Shown here piece after piece: positions 1 through 5,697 of a stretch of 7,916 bases of DNA. The notes beneath the pieces are model-generated. The model did no database searches and was not told the DNA's origin. It was given only the letters and a program-made list of their open reading frames with translations. The stretch's first letter is position 1; each line of letters opens with the position of its first letter. The position numbers and the translations under genes were made by a program. The stretch is from Ignavibacteriales bacterium (GTDB taxonomy: Bacteria > Bacteroidota > Ignavibacteria > Ignavibacteriales > Ignavibacteriaceae): the NCBI GenBank assembly GCA_020061995.1, contig JAGUXE010000070.1, forward strand, positions 1 through 7,916, given 5' to 3'.

Positions 1-1559
1 TATATGAGAATTTAAAGCCCGAAGATAACATAATGATTATCCCCTTTAATGTGTTATTGACAGTTTTATTTGGCAAGAGACATTTATATTATGAACAGGA
101 TGTGATTGGTTATTGGTTAGAATGTGGCAGTTATATCGGCTTATTTGTATTTTTATTGTTTATAATCGGCTGTATTTTGAAATATAAGAAGAATTTACCA
201 CTTTTATTGACAGGGGTATTTTTTTTATTTGTAGTTTTAGAGCATCCACTAAATTTATGGCCATTAGTTCGAAAGTTTCCTTTTTATTCTTTCCAATATG
301 CGATCTGTAGATATATAATATTTTTTATTCTTATTTTATCAGTATTTGCTGGTTTTGGTTTAGATTTTATAGAAGATAAACTCAAAAAATTATTTATTAA
401 TAAAAAAAGATACGTTATTACAATTATAGAGATTGTTTTTTGTTTAGTTATAGTAATTGATTTATCTACGGTTAATAGGCCGGTTTTAAAAAGTGTCTTT
501 ATTAATCCCCCTGTTAGAGTTAAGGAATATGATAGATTTATTCAGAGAGAATCCAATACCAGTTATCTGTTTGAAAGAAGTTCTATGTATCCAGTATTTT
601 TAATGAACAACGGTATAATTAACAGTTATGAGAGGATAAGCATTAACAAAGGAAAGATATCAACAAAGCCATATGATAGTTCTATTCCTATTAGATGGGC
701 GGTATTTGATTTTTTATGTAAAGGTAACAAAGATGCAGCATCTTTTTATATCAAAGGTATAGAAAATAATCGTTTAATCAAAGAAAATTTAAGATTTAAC
801 TGGAAGAACATTGAGCCTATACAAGGTTTGGATGGGGTAACACTTAGTCACAGGTTTTCTTTAAGTTCAATTCGAGATAGACCATGTATTAAATTATTTC
901 CTACCAGAAATGGGATCATATGGCATATATATTACGTATTATTTTATATCTATAGTCCTAAAGAATTAGAAAACGTAAGTATGAAAGTAGGAGGTGCTTC
1001 AGATATTAGTGTATGGCTAAATGATATTAACATCTTTTATGAGACAGGAGAGGCATTGCGCAGAGGAGGTAACAGATTACATTTTAATTTGGAAGCAGGG
1101 TGGAATAAGATGTTGTTAAGAGGAATTGAGATAGTTGGCGGATTTCAAGACAGTATGTTAGGATTAACTAGAATAGAAAAAGATAGAGAAATTTTAGAAA
1201 ATATTTCATATGATGTATTACAAGAATATAAACCTTACCAAAAGATTAATCAAGAATATAAAGGTGAGGTTTATTTAGAGAATGGCCGTGGAGTAATAGA
1301 CCTTACTAATTTTTCCCCTAATAAAATAAAGATTAAATTATTAGCAGATAATGAAGAAAGATTAATTATTAATCAGAATTTTCATAAGGGCTGGAGAGCC
1401 AATAATAATTTAAAAGTAGAACCTTATAATGGATTAATTTCTATGAAGGTAAATAAGGGCATTTATAATATAGAGCTATATTTTTTACCAAATGATTTTT
1501 TGATAGGAATGATTATTTCTCTTTTTAGTACTATTTATATAATTGCAAGGTTATTATAG
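1..1559 (+). CDS. YfhO-like polytopic membrane protein, C-terminal part (5' partial)
   Basis: The frame is open from base 3 to the TAG at 1557-1559, with no stop upstream of the first ATG at 33, so the gene almost certainly begins before the window and that ATG is an internal methionine. The visible part has about four membrane segments (counting the ATG at 33 as residue 1: about 33-48, 55-70, 90-112 and 126-145). A soluble region of about 340 residues follows, and a last membrane helix lies at the C-terminus (about 487-506). Residues 440-485 have the pattern seen at the end of YfhO-family proteins: a beta-rich module with N-x-x-F-H-K-G-W-R, then a G-L-I-S-M-K-V turn and Y-F-L-P-N-D-F running into the final helix. 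YfhO-like proteins are GT-C-fold-related membrane proteins linked to glycosylation of surface polymers. The specific substrate cannot be told. It is followed after 8 bases by the GT39-like gene, which fits one operon. Confidence 0.7.
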   Translation, partial: YENLKPEDNIMIIPFNVLLTVLFGKRHLYYEQDVIGYWLECGSYIGLFVFLLFIIGCILKYKKNLPLLLTGVFFLFVVLEHPLNLWPLVRKFPFYSFQYAICRYIIFFILILSVFAGFGLDFIEDKLKKLFINKKRYVITIIEIVFCLVIVIDLSTVNRPVLKSVFINPPVRVKEYDRFIQRESNTSYLFERSSMYPVFLMNNGIINSYERISINKGKISTKPYDSSIPIRWAVFDFLCKGNKDAASFYIKGIENNRLIKENLRFNWKNIEPIQGLDGVTLSHRFSLSSIRDRPCIKLFPTRNGIIWHIYYVLFYIYSPKELENVSMKVGGASDISVWLNDINIFYETGEALRRGGNRLHFNLEAGWNKMLLRGIEIVGGFQDSMLGLTRIEKDREILENISYDVLQEYKPYQKINQEYKGEVYLENGRGVIDLTNFSPNKIKIKLLADNEERLIINQNFHKGWRANNNLKVEPYNGLISMKVNKGIYNIELYFLPNDFLIGMIISLFSTIYIIARLL

Positions 1560-1567
1560 AAAATGAT

Positions 1568-3040
1568 ATGCTAATTGTAACACCTATTAAAAATTTAAGA
1601 ATATTAAAATTGCATAGTTTGATTGTTATAATATTATTAACGATTGGTCTGTTTCTTAGAATATATTCTGCTTTTTCTGTGCCTTTTATCGATGACGAAG
1701 AAGAAAAATTTCCTTTAGCTGCACAAATATCTTTTAATTTAAAAAATCTGAATCTGCCAATAGGAAGTGAAGTAACCCACCACCATCCCTTACTTTCTAC
1801 TTACATATTAAAACTAGGATTAAATATTTTTGGCAGAGACAAAATTGGTGGTCGCTTACCGTTTATTATTCTATCCACCTTAAGTCTTTATTTTATTTAC
1901 AAATTAGTCAAGGAATCTTTGGGTGGCCAAAAAGCCTTATTGATTCTAGTCCTTTTAATCTTTAGCCAATACCATATAGGAATTTCTCGCCTAATAGCTG
2001 AGAACACGTTGCTTTTAACTTTTACTTGCATAGCAATGTATTTCTTCTTTAAATTTATTAATACCCAAAAGAGTAAATGGGTTTTTCTTTCTGCTCTGGC
2101 TATAGGGTTTGGGTATTTGAGTAAGGAATTCATAATATTATTAATTCCTGTTTTTTTAATCTTTATTCTAATCGACCCAAAAAATAGGAAATTATTATTT
2201 TTAAAAAAGAAAGAAATAATATTAGGCTTTATAATTATGCTATTGATAATGTCTCCTCATCTTATATGGAGTATCAAAAATAATTTTTCTAATTTTACTT
2301 ACAAGCAACAACATAAGCCGGGTTTTAGTTTGAGGTCTTTTTATCTGTATTTCGCAGAACTAGCCGCAATTATGAGTGATTATAAACCAGAAATGTTTAT
2401 TTGGCCATCTCCTCCCTATAGAGTTTCAAAAGATAGAGATATAATATTGAGAAGGATTTTTCCTCAAGCAGTTTATTTTACAAAAGAGGAAGGATTAAAA
2501 ATTAGAATGGATGGAATATATGAATTCCCTGTTGTGGATTTAGCCACAGGCATTATTATATTCTTTTCTATATTTTATATATTACTAAATAGAAATAAAA
2601 AAGAGGATTTAATAAAATTTTCATTGGTTATGTTTTTTGTAACATTTCTAATTCCCTGTTTATTTGATCCATCATCTTTATTTTCTTCTCATCAATGGGC
2701 TTCAATGAGCTTCTTTCCAGGAATGATTATAGTTACTCAGATGTTAAATAATTTATCTAAACGACATTATATCTTGGACATATTTATTATCTATTTTATA
2801 ATATACACCATAGGTCGTGCTTTATTTTTTATAAATCTTCCAGAAAATTGTTTTTTAGCTCCCAGAAGTGAATTTTATGAACTTTGTTTAGAAAGAGCAG
2901 AGCTGTATAAAAACCAAGCAAACTTTGAAAATGCTATTAAGATATGTAATTATCTCTTAAAAAGCCATCTTGATAAAGAGAAAAAATCCAGAGCTGAAAG
3001 AATTTTAAATTTAATAAAAATAGAAAATATACACAAATAA
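1568..3040 (+). CDS. GT-C glycosyltransferase of the GT39/ArnT/PMT type
   Basis: A 490-residue polytopic membrane protein. After the first helix (about 16-36) the first outer loop carries an acidic D-D-E-E-E cluster at residues 42-46, where GT39/GT83 enzymes have their catalytic acidic residue. Then come H-H-H-P at 71-74 and G-R at 95-96, the usual spacing for lipid-linked sugar transferases of the ArnT/PMT group. R141 and E145 and the L-S-K-E stretch at 184-187 also fit. These enzymes move a sugar from polyprenyl phosphate to a lipid, protein or glycan on the outer face of the inner membrane. The C-terminal 50 residues are soluble and resemble a TPR helix pair (Y-K-N-Q-A-N-F-E-N-A-I-K-I-C). 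The ATG at 1568 has only a weak AAGG 18 bases upstream, so it may depend on translational coupling to the preceding gene, which stops 8 bases earlier. The stop overlaps the next start (TAATG), and that next gene could make its donor. Family call is firm; acceptor and sugar are unknown. Confidence 0.8.
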   Translation: MLIVTPIKNLRILKLHSLIVIILLTIGLFLRIYSAFSVPFIDDEEEKFPLAAQISFNLKNLNLPIGSEVTHHHPLLSTYILKLGLNIFGRDKIGGRLPFIILSTLSLYFIYKLVKESLGGQKALLILVLLIFSQYHIGISRLIAENTLLLTFTCIAMYFFFKFINTQKSKWVFLSALAIGFGYLSKEFIILLIPVFLIFILIDPKNRKLLFLKKKEIILGFIIMLLIMSPHLIWSIKNNFSNFTYKQQHKPGFSLRSFYLYFAELAAIMSDYKPEMFIWPSPPYRVSKDRDIILRRIFPQAVYFTKEEGLKIRMDGIYEFPVVDLATGIIIFFSIFYILLNRNKKEDLIKFSLVMFFVTFLIPCLFDPSSLFSSHQWASMSFFPGMIIVTQMLNNLSKRHYILDIFIIYFIIYTIGRALFFINLPENCFLAPRSEFYELCLERAELYKNQANFENAIKICNYLLKSHLDKEKKSRAERILNLIKIENIHK

Positions 3041-3759
3041 TGGAAGAGTTGAAGAATGAAAGGTATTTAGTAATTTTGCCTGTGTATAATGAAGCAAAGA
3101 ATGTCCCGCAGCTTGTAAAAGAAATATTAGATATTGATAAAAATTTAAAAATTTTACTTGTAGATGATAACTCTACTGATAATTCTTTAGAGGTAACTAT
3201 TCAGTTATCAAAAGAAAATCCCCAGAGGATTTACTATTTTCGAAGAGATGGTCAAAGAGGAAGAGGTATCTCGATACGTCAGGGGTACAGGTTTGCAATT
3301 TCTAAAGGATTTAATTATGTAATAGAAATGGATGCTGATTTTTCGCATAATCCTAAATATATTCCTCAGTTGTTGCAAGAAGCAGAAAATAAAAATGTAG
3401 ATATAGTAATTGGCTCTCGATATGCAAGGGGAGGCAAAATAAAAGGACATAATATCATAAGGAGCACTCTTAGTTATTTGGCTAATATATATTTAAGATA
3501 CATACTTAATCTAATGTACATAAAAGATATTACTTCTGGTTTTCGTTGTATAAATATAAATTTCTTAAGAAAGATTAATTTGAATTATCTGAACTCAAAA
3601 GGACCGGAAGCTTTACAAGAAATCATTTTCAAAAATAGAACTGATCTTTCTATTAAAGAAATACCCATAATCTTTGAGAAGAGAAGATATGGAAAATCAA
3701 AGTTGTCTGTGTCTATGTTATTAAAATGTTTGATTGCTCCTTGGAAATGGCGAAAATAA
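3040..3759 (+). CDS. Polyprenyl-phosphate sugar synthase, GT2 family (DPM1-like)
   Basis: A 239-residue single-domain GT2 enzyme of the usual DPM1 length, without a C-terminal membrane domain. Motifs in order: the nucleotide-binding start V-I-L-P-V-Y-N-E-A (11-19), D-D-N-S-T-D (42-47), the metal-binding E-M-D-A-D-F-S-H (96-103), I-G-S-R-Y (124-128), D-I-T-S-G-F-R near 165, and the late R-R-Y-G-K-S-K-L-S (215-223) typical of the DPM1/polyprenol-phosphate mannosyltransferase group. The expected reaction is transfer of a hexose (often mannose) from a nucleotide sugar to polyprenyl phosphate at the cytoplasmic face. The ATG shares its A with the TAA of the GT39-like gene, so the two are probably translationally coupled. 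This suggests a donor-maker and donor-user pair. The sugar cannot be read from the sequence; glucose and other hexoses are possible. Confidence 0.87.
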   Translation: MEELKNERYLVILPVYNEAKNVPQLVKEILDIDKNLKILLVDDNSTDNSLEVTIQLSKENPQRIYYFRRDGQRGRGISIRQGYRFAISKGFNYVIEMDADFSHNPKYIPQLLQEAENKNVDIVIGSRYARGGKIKGHNIIRSTLSYLANIYLRYILNLMYIKDITSGFRCININFLRKINLNYLNSKGPEALQEIIFKNRTDLSIKEIPIIFEKRRYGKSKLSVSMLLKCLIAPWKWRK

Positions 3760-3790
3760 TAGATAAGATCATATGAGACTCCCTTAACAA

Positions 3791-5059
3791 ATGAAAAGCA
3801 ATTTAGTAATAAAAAACAGAGAATTTGAACGAAGATTGATAAAGGATAAAATCTTTATATGTGTAATTAGCTTAGTTTTTTTTCTAATATTATTAGAGTT
3901 AATCTTGAGAATTATGGGATATATCTATTTATCAATGCGGGTTTCACCCGATGGGATATTCTCAAGATTTAAAAAAGATAAAGGAGGTTATGTTATTTTA
4001 TGCCTTGGTGATTCCTTTACGCTCGGCGGTAATGTCCAGGTAAAAGAGACCTATCCTTTTTATTTAAAGAGAATACTGGATTTAAATCATCCTGATAAAA
4101 AAATTAAGGTCATTAATAGAGGAATTTGTGAATACAATTCAGCTCAGGTTTTACGGATTTTACCCAAAGAATTAAGTTATTATAGTCCTGATTTTGTTAT
4201 TCTTCTTGTTGGAGCCAGTAATGAATTTAATTTTATTGGATTTTTTAACAAAGAAAAAACGCTTTATTCACAGCTAAAAGATATGATTTATAATTTGAGA
4301 ATATATAAAATGATAAAGATGATAGCATTAAATTTAAATAAGAAGATTTTTTTACAGCGCCTTAAATCCGATGTCAACTTAAGGAATTATAAACTAATAG
4401 ATAAAGACTGGTTAATTGATCTTATTAATCCTAATTATCACATTTTTGAAGAAATAGCCAATATGAATTCAGATTTAGTTTCTTACTTTGAACAGATAGG
4501 TGAAGATAAAAGGGCCTCAGATCTGTTTAAGAGATTCCTTGAGATTGATCCTAATTCGGATTTGCTTGTATATCAAATATCTAATTATGTTGAGAGATAT
4601 TTTCATAAAAGCAAACACAACCTCGAATCAAATTTTATGGATTTTTTGGATAGAATTAAAAATGCTCCTGAACCGAAAGACAATCGATTATCCAGAGAGC
4701 GTTTCCGCTTCTTTAAAAGTCTGCAAGAAACTTACAATAAAGAAAAAATCGATAGCCGCTTAAGAGAAGATATTGAAGAGATTGTTAATGTATGTTTAAA
4801 AAATAATGTGAAGATAATTATACAAAATTATCCATTCCCTTATCCGATGGCTGACAAGGCGTTAAGAGATATTGCTGTTAACTATTCTTTACTTTTTGTT
4901 GATAATGGAAAATCCTTTGCTGAATTAAAGACCAAGAGAAAAATAGATGAATATTTTCAAGATGATACTCATTGTACCCCCCTTGGTTATCAAACTATGG
5001 CCGAGAATATATATAAACTAATTCAATCCGAAAATATTTTTAAAATAGAGGAAAAATAA
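3791..5059 (+). CDS. Membrane-anchored SGNH/GDSL hydrolase or acyltransferase
   Basis: A 422-residue protein with one N-terminal signal-anchor helix (about 21-45, positively charged residues before it) and a soluble SGNH domain, expected on the outer side of the membrane. Block I is L-G-D-S-F-T (72-77) with S75 as the nucleophile. Block II is N-R-G (109-111) and block III is G-A-S-N (141-144). Block V is D-D-T-H (391-394), with D391 and H394 completing the triad. All four catalytic elements are present. Members in polysaccharide loci remove or transfer acetyl or other acyl groups. Between blocks III and V there are about 245 residues, longer than a minimal SGNH fold, mostly charged helices including a TPR-like pair around 230-260. 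Start: the ATG at 3791 lies 31 bases after the preceding stop, with no clear Shine-Dalgarno sequence. It is the first in-frame ATG that includes the anchor helix. Confidence 0.82.
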   Translation: MKSNLVIKNREFERRLIKDKIFICVISLVFFLILLELILRIMGYIYLSMRVSPDGIFSRFKKDKGGYVILCLGDSFTLGGNVQVKETYPFYLKRILDLNHPDKKIKVINRGICEYNSAQVLRILPKELSYYSPDFVILLVGASNEFNFIGFFNKEKTLYSQLKDMIYNLRIYKMIKMIALNLNKKIFLQRLKSDVNLRNYKLIDKDWLIDLINPNYHIFEEIANMNSDLVSYFEQIGEDKRASDLFKRFLEIDPNSDLLVYQISNYVERYFHKSKHNLESNFMDFLDRIKNAPEPKDNRLSRERFRFFKSLQETYNKEKIDSRLREDIEEIVNVCLKNNVKIIIQNYPFPYPMADKALRDIAVNYSLLFVDNGKSFAELKTKRKIDEYFQDDTHCTPLGYQTMAENIYKLIQSENIFKIEEK

Positions 5060-5078
5060 AAAGGAAGTATTGCTAAAA

Positions 5079-5165
5079 GAGCCGTTGGGCGGGAAATCTG
5101 CAAGCACGGTTCTGTGGGGGGGCATTAAATGACTCAAGGAGGTTATAAAAAGGTGTCTACTCGAC
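5079..5165 (+). mobile_element. 5'-truncated group II intron remnant (domains V and VI)
   Basis: Bases 5079-5112 form a 34-nt hairpin with the group II domain V signature: GAGCCGT at the 5' side, ACGGTTC at the 3' side (7 bp including one G-U), the AGC triad at 5080-5082, a GCGG/CTGC upper stem capped by GAAA, and an AA bulge at 5102-5103. The middle of the stem is imperfect, suggesting decay. The following TGTGGGGGG linker and a second hairpin (outer stem 5121-5125 with 5153-5157, inner stem 5129-5135 with 5139-5146, A-rich internal loop at 5147-5151) fit domain VI. The CTACTCGAC stretch at 5157-5165 looks like a bacterial group II intron 3' end. Domains I-IV and a maturase gene are absent: the SGNH gene ends only 19 bases upstream. 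A 5'-truncated copy, as left by incomplete reverse transcription, is the simplest reading. Confidence 0.75.
5136..5142 (+). promoter_or_regulatory. Strong Shine-Dalgarno deciding a GTG start
   Basis: AAGGAGG at 5136-5142 (AAGGAGGT with the next base) lies 10 bases before an in-frame GTG at 5153. The earlier in-frame ATG at 5129 is upstream of this site and has no good ribosome binding site of its own. The site overlaps the loop and inner stem of the domain VI hairpin, so folding could limit ribosome access. Confidence 0.7.
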
Positions 5166-5341
5166 AAAAGGAATCGCGCTTAAATAAAAATAAAGAAGTT
5201 TTATGGCAAATATTTATTTTAATCATGGAAAATAAAAAATGGTGGCTATTGCCACTTTTCTTTTTGCTCCTTTTTTTGAGTTTATTTGTTAGTTTAACGG
5301 GAAACCAGTCAATATTACCTGCTATCTATGCATTATTTTAG
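5153..5341 (+). CDS. DUF5989-like small single-pass membrane protein
   Basis: A 62-residue protein read from the GTG at 5153, chosen because of the near-perfect Shine-Dalgarno at 5136. An ATG at 5129 would add eight residues but lacks a binding site. The N-terminal third is basic, followed by E-N-K-K-W-W-L-L-P, one hydrophobic helix (about residues 31-50) and a short tail ending in L-P-A-I-Y-A-L-F. The K-W-W-L-L-P entry, single helix and P-x-I-Y-x-L-F end match what I know of DUF5989 proteins, small membrane proteins of unknown role found beside SGNH hydrolases and carbamoyltransferases in polysaccharide and natural-product loci. The SGNH gene is the immediate upstream neighbour; no carbamoyltransferase is seen in the window. 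The first codons (S-T-R-Q) come from the 3' end of the intron remnant, so the native N-terminus was probably different. A fallback start is the ATG at 5225, which would leave the conserved core but has no ribosome binding site. Confidence 0.72.
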   Translation: MSTRQKESRLNKNKEVLWQIFILIMENKKWWLLPLFFLLLFLSLFVSLTGNQSILPAIYALF

Positions 5342-5376
5342 TTTTTATTAATATTTATTTAGAGATGTATTTATCT
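5342..5376. other. AT-rich spacer ending in the left 8-bp target duplication
   Basis: The 35 bases after the DUF5989-like stop are almost pure A/T apart from AGAGATG, and end in ATTTATCT (5369-5376). That octamer occurs again exactly at 5665-5672, on the other side of the MITE-like element. No gene or convincing terminator is seen here. Removing the element and one copy of the repeat would leave an ancestral intergenic gap of about 60 bases between the DUF5989-like gene and the radical SAM gene. Confidence 0.6.
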
Positions 5377-5394
5377 GAGCAGTGTGCATAATTC
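5377..5394 (+). repeat. Left terminal inverted repeat of the MITE-like element
   Basis: Eighteen bases matching the minus-strand right end at 15 positions. The inner 11 bases (GTGCATAATTC, 5384-5394) are identical, and the outer three (GAG) also match, which sets the element edge beside the target duplication. Confidence 0.8.
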
Positions 5395-5396
5395 CA

Positions 5397-5425
5397 TTGA
5401 TATTCGCCTCCTGAAGTGCTTAAAT
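5397..5425 (+). promoter_or_regulatory. Possible sigma-70-type promoter inside the element
   Basis: TTGATA (5397-5402, 5 of 6 to TTGACA), a 17-base spacer, then TTAAAT (5420-5425, 4 of 6 to TATAAT). Transcripts would begin near 5432, inside the loop of the stem at 5399-5471, and so would lack the 5' arm that masks the ribosome binding site. Such matches are frequent in AT-rich DNA, so confidence is low. Confidence 0.35.
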
Positions 5426-5471
5426 TTCAATTTGTTATAAAAATTAAACGAATGGACAGGAGGTGAATGTC
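5399..5471 (+). promoter_or_regulatory. Long stem-loop masking a ribosome binding site
   Basis: Bases 5399-5413 (GATATTCGCCTCCTG) pair with 5457-5471 (CAGGAGGTGAATGTC) over all 15 positions, with two G-U pairs. Two more pairs (5398-5472 and 5397-5473) extend the stem to 17, and the loop is 43 bases. The 3' arm contains AGGAGGTG (5458-5465), the ribosome binding site of the 36-codon ORF, and the 5' arm carries the complementary CGCCTCCT. Read-through RNA from the upstream genes would fold and hide the site. In several insertion sequences, terminal hairpins of this kind are known to stop outside transcription from switching on transposase. Confidence 0.65.
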
Positions 5472-5473
5472 AG

Positions 5474-5584
5474 ATGAAAATGCATACTTTAGCTAAAATC
5501 ATTAATGTTGTTAAGTCTATAATCCGGCTGCCTCGTAAGAAAAAAATATGTTGTCTGTATGTGTCTGGATTTACCAGACCTTAA
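5474..5584 (+). CDS. 36-residue ORF inside the MITE-like element
   Basis: ATG at 5474 to TAA at 5582-5584, preceded at good spacing by AGGAGGTG (5458-5465). The peptide is short and basic: an amphipathic stretch (residues 4-19), R-L-P-R-K-K-K (18-24), two adjacent cysteines (26-27) and a hydrophobic tail ending F-T-R-P. I do not recognise it. Its place just inside the left end, with an IS-like masked ribosome binding site, suggests the remaining N-terminus of a transposase whose body was deleted. The same frame stays open from the stop through the right inverted repeat as far as a TGA at 5699-5701. It may still be translated, but no function can be claimed. Confidence 0.4.
   Translation: MKMHTLAKIINVVKSIIRLPRKKKICCLYVSGFTRP
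5563..5579 (+). other. Small hairpin at the end of the 36-codon ORF
   Basis: GTCTGG (5563-5568) and CCAGAC (5574-5579) form a perfect 6-bp stem with an ATTTA loop. The following bases are CTTAATATATT, not a clean T run, so terminator activity is doubtful. Confidence 0.35.
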
Positions 5585-5637
5585 TATATTATAATTTCGT
5601 CTATCAAAAACCGTTGGGAGGCTAAGGGATGTGGTGT

Positions 5638-5661
5638 GGGCGGTATGAATTATGCACGCCC
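5638..5661 (+). other. Hairpin overlapping the right end of the element
   Basis: GGGCG (5638-5642) pairs with CGCCC (5657-5661), and GTAT (5643-5646) with ATGC (5652-5655), leaving a bulged A and a GAATT loop. The 3' arm lies inside the right inverted repeat. It may be a subterminal structure of the element. No T run follows directly, so it is not called a terminator. Confidence 0.4.
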
Positions 5662-5664
5662 CTC
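5647..5664 (-). repeat. Right terminal inverted repeat of the MITE-like element
   Basis: Read on the minus strand it is GAGGGGCGTGCATAATTC, matching the left end at 15 of 18 positions. It is followed on the + strand directly by the second ATTTATCT target copy (5665-5672). Confidence 0.8.
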
Positions 5665-5697
5665 ATTTATCTATAATATTTTTTATAAGCAAATAAT

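Larger units (their letters stand above)
5377..5664 (+). mobile_element. 288-bp MITE-like / internally deleted IS element
   Basis: The left end is GAGCAGTGTGCATAATTC (5377-5394). The right end, read on the minus strand from 5664 to 5647, is GAGGGGCGTGCATAATTC. They match at 15 of 18 positions, including an unbroken 11-base run. Directly outside lie identical octamers ATTTATCT at 5369-5376 and 5665-5672, the expected 8-bp target-site duplication. The interior holds a long stem-loop near the left end, a possible promoter, a ribosome binding site and a 36-codon ORF, but no room for a full transposase. It is therefore a non-autonomous element or an internally deleted insertion sequence. Several IS families make 8-bp duplications; I do not recognise these ends well enough to name one. 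The exact duplication suggests a fairly recent insertion. Confidence 0.82.

Noticed and set aside
33..35. ATG at 33 as a true gene start
   Set aside because: The frame is open to the window edge with no stop, there is no ribosome binding site, and the protein would begin in the middle of a YfhO-like membrane region.
1897..2133. Minus-strand 78-codon ORF inside the GT39-like gene
   Set aside because: It lies wholly opposite a clear conserved gene and encodes no recognisable domain. The same applies to minus-strand ORFs at 3208-3450, 5960-6181 and 6496-6684, and to the + strand out-of-frame ORF at 4500-4763.
5129..5341. ATG at 5129 as the start of the DUF5989-like gene
   Set aside because: It lies upstream of, and overlaps the spacing for, the strong AAGGAGG at 5136. 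The in-frame GTG at 5153 has ideal spacing from that site.
5370..5396. Minus-strand 8-codon ORF (M-E-L-C-T-L-L-R) preceded by AGGAGG
   Set aside because: The minus-strand AGGAGG is simply the complement of the stem's 5' arm. Eight codons running into the terminal repeat is not a supportable gene.
5474..5584. RiPP precursor peptide for the downstream radical SAM enzyme
   Set aside because: The ORF lies inside a bounded mobile element. The radical SAM protein has the B12-binding architecture and shows no peptide-recognition domain or SPASM cysteines that I can see.
5082..5618. Shared octamer CCGTTGGG at 5082-5089 and 5611-5618 as a second intron copy
   Set aside because: The match does not extend, and the second site lacks the domain V 3' arm ACGGTTC. 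It is probably chance.
5638..5684. Rho-independent terminator before the radical SAM gene
   Set aside because: The hairpin at 5638-5661 is stable, but the nearest T run begins about 17 bases later, and the 3' arm is part of the mobile element end.
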